A stretch of DNA of 64,000 bases from Mantis religiosa. Its lineage: Eukaryota; Arthropoda; Insecta; Mantodea; Mantidae. The notes beneath the pieces were generated by a model. That model did not search any database, was not told the DNA's origin, and was given only the letters and a program-made list of their open reading frames with translations. The position numbers and the translations under genes are program-made. The DNA lies in contig CM060958.1 of the NCBI GenBank assembly GCA_030765055.1, forward strand, positions 107,411,127 to 107,475,126. The letters run 5' to 3'. This document shows positions 57,331 to 64,000 of this stretch, piece after piece; position 1 is the first letter of the stretch; every line of letters starts with the position of its first letter.

Positions 57331-58680
57331 TTTTTCACATAAATTTGTTAGTTTTAATAGTTTGATTTATAGATTAATAAATATAACCTTTAACCACTTC
57401 AGCGATGGTTATTTAAACCCTGCCTGGATCAAGAGTGGATACCCAATAAACAGTGCAAGACATTTAAATTGTTAAATGCAGTAAAATGCTTCATAAATGT
57501 ACATTCATATCTTACATATTTATTAATTCAGTTTAATAAAACAGTAACTGGTTTAAAGTAAATCAAGTGTACATTTACAGTATCAAAAAAGTGGAGACTC
57601 TGTAAACAAAACTTCACTGTTTCACTGTTTATGAATCAGCTTTTTGTGTTTGTGTGGGTACAAGTGTTATGTATATGTAACTGCCTAAGCAAAATGTTTT
57701 CCGGTTCAAGGTTTTAGGATTTGATTTATGCTACCTTGCAGATAATATTTGTTGTGAATTATTCCAAGCTGCAAAGAAACCAAATCTTTCTGTCAGCATT
57801 TATATGCATACCTTATAATGTTTGGCAACCCTAGTTTATGGTAGATTTGTACAGCTGTTGTTTTCACTCAGTTATTTAGACTGTCTTAGGGTTCAGAGTA
57901 ATTTCTTCTAGCTATGTAAAAGCACATTTGAAATTATTATATCTCTGTCTAACCTTGATTTCAAATAGTAAAGTATCAAATAAATTAGCTTGCATAGGAA
58001 GTGAACGAGCTTCTGAAATGACTTCAGAAATTGGGAAGACTCTTCGCTGTTTGACAGGGATTCAGAAATTGACAGTAGTTTTCAGATTTTGGTGGTGGTG
58101 TTGAGAAAGTAAATGACGGTCTTTCTTCTGGTGTTCATGAAAAATCAACATTGTGGAGGGGTCAAAATAATACAAATAGACATATTTTCACAAGCACAGT
58201 TTCGGGTGTGCAACCCCAGCCAATGAATTTACATTTTCACAAATTTTTTAGTGCTGACTTAGTGTGCCTTCTTATTACAGAAACAAATGTAATGTGAGTA
58301 CAGTAAAGGAAGGCCTGATCTCTAAAGGCAATTTAGGACCTAGAGTAGAATTCAAAAGTTGACGGAAGTAACACTGAATGAGGTTTACAGTCTACTTGGG
58401 CTAATTATACTTGTGTGTTACTTTTAAGCCTACATTACACATGTGTGGTCTACAGATGACATGCTAACTACTCCATTTTTGGGATATGCACGTCAAATTT
58501 ACTTCCATTTTGCAGTCTCTTTCTTTCACATGAAGGTAAAATGTAAATGATAAACTATACAAAATTGTGCCGTCTTTAATTATATTATTTCAACATTCAA
58601 AAAAAAAATTACCTGTCTAGTGTAAAGGCCATTGTCGTTGAAAGTTGATGCTTTGGAAGAGTTGCTTGGGTTGGAAGCAA
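57331..58680. other. Non-coding stretch
   Basis: AT-rich, no recognised features in 1.3 kb. Confidence 0.45.
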
Positions 58681-58682
58681 TA

Positions 58683-59407
58683 TAGTACAACCTCATTCAT
58701 CTGACCCCAATTAATTCGGGTCTCTGGTTTATCCAAATAATTTTTTTTCTTTCTTCTCAAATTCTACTAGACATTTTTTTCTCAGACTATACTTAAGACT
58801 ATCGGAACACCACCCTCCACCATTCATTGTGCAAGAGTCAAGGGTATTTGTCAAAATCTTCACAAGCCACTTGGTTAGGCACTTGTATCTGTCAGCCCTT
58901 GCCGCTGCCTCAAACAGTTTGTCATTCACTATTCAAGTTACAACATCATGCTCTTCTGTTTGCAATTTTTGTTTGTGAAATGGCTACAAAGCGGATGAAA
59001 GATATAGATGATAACAGTGACGCAGACAGTGGGTGTGAAAACGAACTAGAAGAGGCTATGTCTCATTCTAGGGAATAATCCAGGTGGACAAAGTTTTGGT
59101 TTATTTGGAACGCCAAAGAGAAACAATGGCAACCGAACTCACGGTTGTGAAACGCCTGTAAGCCTTTTGAGATTGGAGGGCCAAAAGAAAAAGAAAAAAA
59201 AATTGCTTTACTAAAGCTAACAACATTTAAGTGTACAGAATACAGTGTTTAATAATTTATTTTGATGGTAATTTAGCTTAAGTAGGATAATGCAGTACAG
59301 TATAGTTTATAATGTGTATTCAGTTCTCTTTTATTTCCGGATTACCTTAATTTTTGTTAATCTGGAGGATTATGTCCCAGTTAGTCCGGATAAACGAGGT
59401 TATACTG
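58683..59407. mobile_element. Tigger/pogo-like non-autonomous element
   Basis: Ends tagtacaacctcattcatc and, in reverse complement, cagtataacctcgtttatcc, with TA at 58681-58682 and 59408-59409. 725 bp. The interior has a short frame 'MATKRMKDIDDNSDADSGCE' (58980 on) typical of the acidic spacer region of some transposases, but no catalytic domain. Related in its ends to 32314-33834. Confidence 0.78.
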
Positions 59408-59551
59408 TACATCAAACAAAGAGGACCAGATTTGGCATAAGGTGTATTGACCTTTCTGAAAGTAAAATTGAATAACTTTACAATAGTTGCATGTACAGTG
59501 GTTAAGGGAGACAAAGATTTAGAGTTATCTGGCTCCACAGTAATCTACAGA

Positions 59552-59576
59552 TGTATATATATATATATATATATAT
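59552..59576. repeat. (TA)n microsatellite
   Basis: Short run of TA dinucleotides. Confidence 0.9.
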
Positions 59577-59619
59577 CTCTTGACAGAAATCCTTTGTGGT
59601 AGAAATGAATAATTGTGGT

Positions 59620-60270
59620 GGGGATGGTGCGCATATTGTCACTGTGTCACACACATAAGATTACGAGAGGGCAGCATGCTGCATAACCGACTAAAAACAA
59701 AACTTGCCTTTTACAAATCAAAGCTCACTCTCAAAGATCTGTGTAGCCAGTATTGCAGCTCTTCTAAATTAAATTGTAATTCATACTATCGTGGAAATCT
59801 CTATGCTTATGTTGGGCCTTAAATCATACATAGGCGTTTGGAACAAAACCCTGTTCTCCTCCAGCATGCATGATTACGAGGTTTGGGTAAGGCTTCATCA
59901 ATTGATGTTGGGGATGCACTGTCATGAACCAACCATGTCTTCCTCTTTGTTTCCAATGAGATGTTCTCCAAAAGATTAGGCAATTGGTATTTTCAAAAAC
60001 CACCATTATCGTTTATCAGTCAAGTGTGGTGGAAGGACAAATGATCTAACAAAATTATCTCTAATTATGCCAGGCAAAATTGGTTACCAAGAATCTGGGC
60101 TGAAAATCCTGTTTTTGGAATGCCCTCTTGTGAGTGTTTTAAAAGTTTGTGTTGTCAGTTAGTGTGGAACAGGCCTCATCCATCACCAGCACATTTGCCA
60201 GATTTTGTGCAACTGACAAAGCAGCCACTTGGAAAGTACAACATAAAGATGAATGTCATTTGTTTGTAAG
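59620..60270 (-). pseudogene. IS630/Tc1-like transposase remnant
   Basis: The minus-strand frame around 60006-59824 contains 'MHAGGEQGFVPNAYV', which resembles 'LIIVHAG.' in the transposase at 37.4 kb. Surroundings are decayed; limits are guesses. Confidence 0.4.
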
Positions 60271-60274
60271 TATT

Positions 60275-61639
60275 GCACTCCCTGAATAATTATGTTTTGG
60301 GTGTAGTAATTCTTCTTTACATGATCTAAGTATAGTCTAGTGTGATACCCCTATCTCATAAGAAATGTTGTAACTGTTCCAGTCAGGATTTTCATCAAGT
60401 AAATTTATCACTTCCTCTTACTTGTTGATTTCGTCAGATTATTGTTGCCCACAATTATAAAAACTTGGAATTACACTACCTGTGTCACAGATCCATTGAT
60501 AAATGGCAACAAATGTATCTGCACTTGTTATGATCGTGTTAGGAGATTTTTCATTGTAGAGCCATTGAGCAAATGAGAATTGTACTGTTTTTCTCCATGT
60601 TCAGATATTCAAAACTTGAAAATTTGACAGTATCTTTGTTCTGTAAGGATATTTTCTATCCTTTGCTTTTCTTTTTAACCACAAACTTTTCTGATCTTAA
60701 TTTGCGGCTTTGACAAAAGAGCCTATTACATTCAGTTCAGTAAACATTCCCTGAAAATGTGATGCAAGTTTCAACAGAATTAAGTAAGCAACAATTTATG
60801 GACTTATTAAATTTAACTTACACACAAAAAAAAAAAAAAAAAAAAAAATCATTCTGTTGAAATACATCAAAGGAAAAAGTTGTCATTAATTTTTTTATAA
60901 ATGTAGTAATGAATTAAGAAGGTTAATCAACATTAATTCAACAAGCTATTGATAAACTTTTTGCACAAAGGTACCTTTGTCTAGAAAATTATGAATGTTT
61001 GAGGTTTTTGATAGTAGACTTTCTTGCTATTCATAAAGACCAATTTACTCCTAAAGTCTGCAGGATTATTTCACTTCCACTCGGTATGGTTAAACTGTCT
61101 AAACAATTTTTCTGAACTTCCATGACTTAGGGCATTGGATTCTATTCACAGAAACAGCTCAAAGCTGTAGAATATACTGCAGAAATTATAGGACAATGTC
61201 CTGCCTTGCAAGAAGGATAGATGTTTATGGTAGCATATTGTTTTGATTGTCCTATATGTTGTCATTTTTAATAATGCTCTCTGATGGTGAAATCGTGAAT
61301 TTCAATATACCATAATCAAGAACCAACATGGAAAATGATTTTAAACTGTCATCAGCAAGTAACTGAGGGTGATTTGATTATGCCACAGGAAAATATTGTA
61401 ATAGTGAAGAACAGTTGTCACATTACTGCAGTCTGTCTGATAATGTTCAGACCTTTGCTGAAAAAGGAGGGATGAGCATGTTATTGCTGGATCACACTGC
61501 TGCTCCCAATTACATAACAAAAGTTCTGTTTCATTATTTTTAATTTAAGAGTTGTGCTTACCTCTTTTCAGAAGAGAGGATCTTCCCAAAGAAAGCATTT
61601 GCAAATATGTACTAGGACTTGCTTGAGTGTGTTACAAAG
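60275..61639. other. Non-coding stretch with a poly(A) run
   Basis: Nothing recognised except an A run at 60826-60847. Confidence 0.4.
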
Positions 61640-62048
61640 ATCTGAATGAATATACAAGGCTAACACTGAAAATGTTTCTAAACACAAATGAAATTAATTT
61701 ATATTATTTGACAGCTCTGATTCAAAAGCAGCCATCATCACTATAACACAAAATGTAACACCCAAAGCCTCAAGATTCTAGAATGTCATAAAATAATACA
61801 ATCGGTTAACGTGTTAAAAGAGTGGTAATTCAATAAATTCCAGCCCATTATGGAATAACAGAAAATGAAATGGCTGATTTTTTGCTAAAAAGGGAAGTAA
61901 AATCATCACTAAATCGGCTAGTTTAATTCAACTTTATTAAAAGAATAATATCTAATAAATACACAAACAAAACATCTGGAAAATAATGGGAAAATTTGCA
62001 AGACAACACTAACAGTATTTCTACATTACTAAGAAAATTTCAGTAATA
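61640..62048 (+). pseudogene. LINE RNase H remnant
   Basis: Translation gives 'DSKAAIITITQNVTPKA', 'IPAHYGITENEMADFLLKRE' and a following decayed tail. This is the end of an RNase H domain of the type seen at 6506-7160, but a different copy. Upstream RT sequence is not recognisable. Confidence 0.6.
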
Positions 62049-62050
62049 AC

Positions 62051-63640
62051 CAGTGGCGTATGCTGGGATTGTGACTGGGGCTATCACTAGGCCTACCAGA
62101 TCCAGACAATAAGGAATTCTTGATTAAATGTTAGCTTCACAAGCAGTGCATTTAAATAAACTTTTCTTGAAACAAGCTGTTAAAACAATTCAAAAAGAAA
62201 ACAAACAATTTCACCATACACAAATTCCAGCCGTATTTCTTTTTGGAGAAACTGCGTTGTGACACTATTAAAAAACAGTTCCTCATTATGTCTTCTCAAT
62301 GAAACAAGAATGTCTTTTTCCACCGATGGAAGAGCCAAATTGCTCAGACGAATTTGTCCTTGTGTTACACGTAAATAAGATTTTATTCATTTCAAGGCTG
62401 AAAAACTCCTTTCAGCTCTTGCAGTGGTAGAAGAAAATGTTAAAATCAGTTCACATAGTTTATAAACTTCACTGTACACAACGTCGAGTCCATTTGATTT
62501 CATATAATTTGCAATGGTTTGAACGAACTTGTTAGAAAATTCTTGAAGTAAATATAACACCTTCAGTTCAGTTTTCAAAGAGGGTATATCGAAATAGGAA
62601 ACATATGGTTCTCTCAGTTCACAAAATACATTTGTTGGAAACATACCATCGTAACTCACAAAATGTTTAGAATCCAGTAACGCCAGAAATTTCAACTGTT
62701 TCTGTAAATCAAATCTTAATTTAGTTTGAGTTATTAATGTATCCAGAACTTCATAGAAAATCCTTAAGTACAAAGAATGGGTTTCATCTTCATGACAGTT
62801 TCACTTTCTAGGCCTTTCTTCATTCTCTTCATCAGCAACGCTCATAATTTCTGACCATACTTCTTCAAATCCTGTATTTCTAATATTTCGCAGTATGGTA
62901 ATAAATTTGTGAACTTTTTCCATACAGTAACAGATGCCCATGCTCTTGTTTTGTAAAATGTCAAAAAGAATATCTGAAAAAGCAGAAACTTGACTGAACA
63001 TAAGAGAAAGTTGGTTCAAGTCTTTGAGAGAAATCGCACATAGCCTGAAGCCATGCTAACTTTTTCGCTAGACCAATCCCCACGTTCCTCTTCCACTGAA
63101 GTAAAGAAACTGATAAGATTACTATAAGTCAGGAAGTAAAATTCCATCGTGTAGGAATTGACACTTGCCATTTTCTTTTCAGTAAAGGATTTAAGAGCAT
63201 CTGTACGTGAAGTGGAATGTGAGAAAAAAGTGGGTAAACCATTAAGAGAAACAAAGAATTGTCTGGTTTCCTTAATAAAATTCACAAATTGGGAAAGTAT
63301 TAGGTTAAGTTTGTGGCTATAGCAGTGGATGTAGGTAGCAGCTGGATATTTGGTTTTAATTAAAGTCTGAAGTCCAGAAACATGTCCAGCCTTTACTGCA
63401 GCACCATCGAAAGTTTGAGCAAAAAATTTTTTGAACATCCTAAATCATTTATGGTCTTTTTTACATATTCAAATAAACCACTGGCTGTTTAATCAGAACT
63501 TACATCAGTTAAATGTAGAAATCGTTCTTTGCATTTGCCTTCATTGTCAACATAGCGTAGAATAGTAGATATTAGACTTTTATTGGTCACATCAGTCGTT
63601 TCATCGAGTATTAGTCCAACAAAACTAGCCTTGATGTGTG
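62051..63640 (-). mobile_element. hAT transposon, cut by a PLE at its 5' side
   Basis: On the left it begins with cagtggcgtatgctggg, a typical hAT end. The interior codes on the minus strand for a hAT transposase in four frames. At the right it runs into a PLE at about 63670, so the hAT 5' part lies beyond the PLE or outside the window. Confidence 0.8.
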
Positions 63641-63716
63641 TTTGGAGGAATTTAGTAACAGTGACGTCAAAATTAATATAAAAATTATTTGTGGTTGGTT
63701 TATTGACACTCGTCAC
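62340..63716 (-). pseudogene. hAT transposase (dimerisation domain present)
   Basis: Minus-strand frames in order: 63716-63489 with 'ASFVGLILDETTDVTNKSLI' and 'STILRYVDNEG' (catalytic DETTD block; the first 25 residues are PLE and junction sequence), 63438-63016 with 'FDGAAVKAGHVSGLQTLI' and 'YIHCYSHKLNLILSQ' (second catalytic Asp block and CxxH), 63019-62801, and 62773-62387 ending 'LTFSSTTARAERSFSALK', the hAT dimerisation motif. The tail 'LRLSNLALPSVEKDIL' follows in another frame to about 62290. Similar to the zinc finger MYM/BED-related hAT transposases. Stops and frameshifts separate the parts. Confidence 0.85.
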
Positions 63717-64000
63717 TTACTTTTTCATATATTTATGAGAGACTAGTTTCAAAGGCCCTGGCCTCCATTTTCAATCTCTTCCCAACTGGCATCTGTTGTT
63801 ATCTGCTCTCTCTGGTGGTGGAACTATGAACTTTTTTGTCAAATTATCTGCTGGCAGGATTTCAAAGTTCATTACGCGATCCTTATTTTTCCAGATGAAT
63901 ATGTTCTCCCATGTTGTCAATCTATTTTGGTTTATCACTCCTTTTAATAATTTTGGATTTGGATCAATGTCATGGTTTTCATTCCAAAAATGAAATGCTA
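63670..64000 (-). pseudogene. PLE family 1, third copy, 3' end (runs out of the window)
   Basis: From 63683 on it is almost identical to 52177-52500, including the end of the GIY-YIG frame and the motif ttgaaaatggaggcc in reverse. It differs by a few bases (for example 'ggcatctgttg' instead of 'ggcaactgttg'). Its 3' flank is hAT sequence, and the same flank segment appears beside the PLE at 52.1 kb. Confidence 0.88.

Overview
The window reads as nuclear DNA of an arthropod with a large, AT-rich, transposon-filled genome. A polyneopteran insect such as a cockroach or termite is my guess from overall texture, not a demonstrated assignment. The only host gene I can support is the 3' part of UBE2O, the large E2/E3-like ubiquitin-conjugating enzyme. 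Five plus-strand coding exons (12797-12960, 17241-17502, 29672-29873, 41085-41191, 48665-48810) join in phase across canonical GT-AG introns of about 4, 12, 11 and 7.5 kb. They carry the UBC catalytic core and end at a TAG. Bases 1-12796 are probably the preceding intron, and a 3' UTR probably follows 48810.

Everything else is mobile DNA in layers. From 1 to 12 kb there is a foldback element, tRNA-derived SINEs, a LINE with an RNase H domain broken by three later insertions, several Penelope-like element (PLE) pieces and a mariner. From 14 to 23 kb there are a dead mariner, a mariner-like remnant, SINEs, a LINE with its middle deleted and another LINE fragment. At 23.3-29.0 kb there is a 5.7-kb Ty3/gypsy element on the minus strand with both LTRs; two solo LTRs of the same group lie at 4.3 and 30.2 kb. 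From 31 to 40 kb there are LINE pieces, a Tigger/pogo-like element, an IS630/Tc1-like transposon split by a SINE, and further SINEs. From 42.6 to 48 kb two PLE assemblies occur, one wrapped around a 2.05-kb uninterrupted (AC)n array and the other split by a mariner. From 51 to 57 kb a LINE is interrupted by a 4.2-kb palindrome of two near-identical, almost intact PLE copies. From 58 to 64 kb there are a Tigger-like element, LINE and transposase remnants, and a hAT transposon that abuts another PLE copy at the window end.

The most interesting theme is the PLEs. At least five assemblies are head-to-head inverted pairs. In three of them the whole pair is flanked by one 12-13 bp target-site duplication, so the pair was inserted as a unit; in one of these the empty site can be read from a related copy. 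The long pair carries extra 3' sequence that matches the hAT flank of the PLE at 63.6 kb, which looks like 3' transduction. Most PLE 3' ends, across families, share a hairpin motif of the form YTGANGAT-hairpin-GAAAC that resembles a hammerhead ribozyme core. Only the UBE2O exons and perhaps the PLE at 52-56 kb look functional; the other coding remnants are broken.
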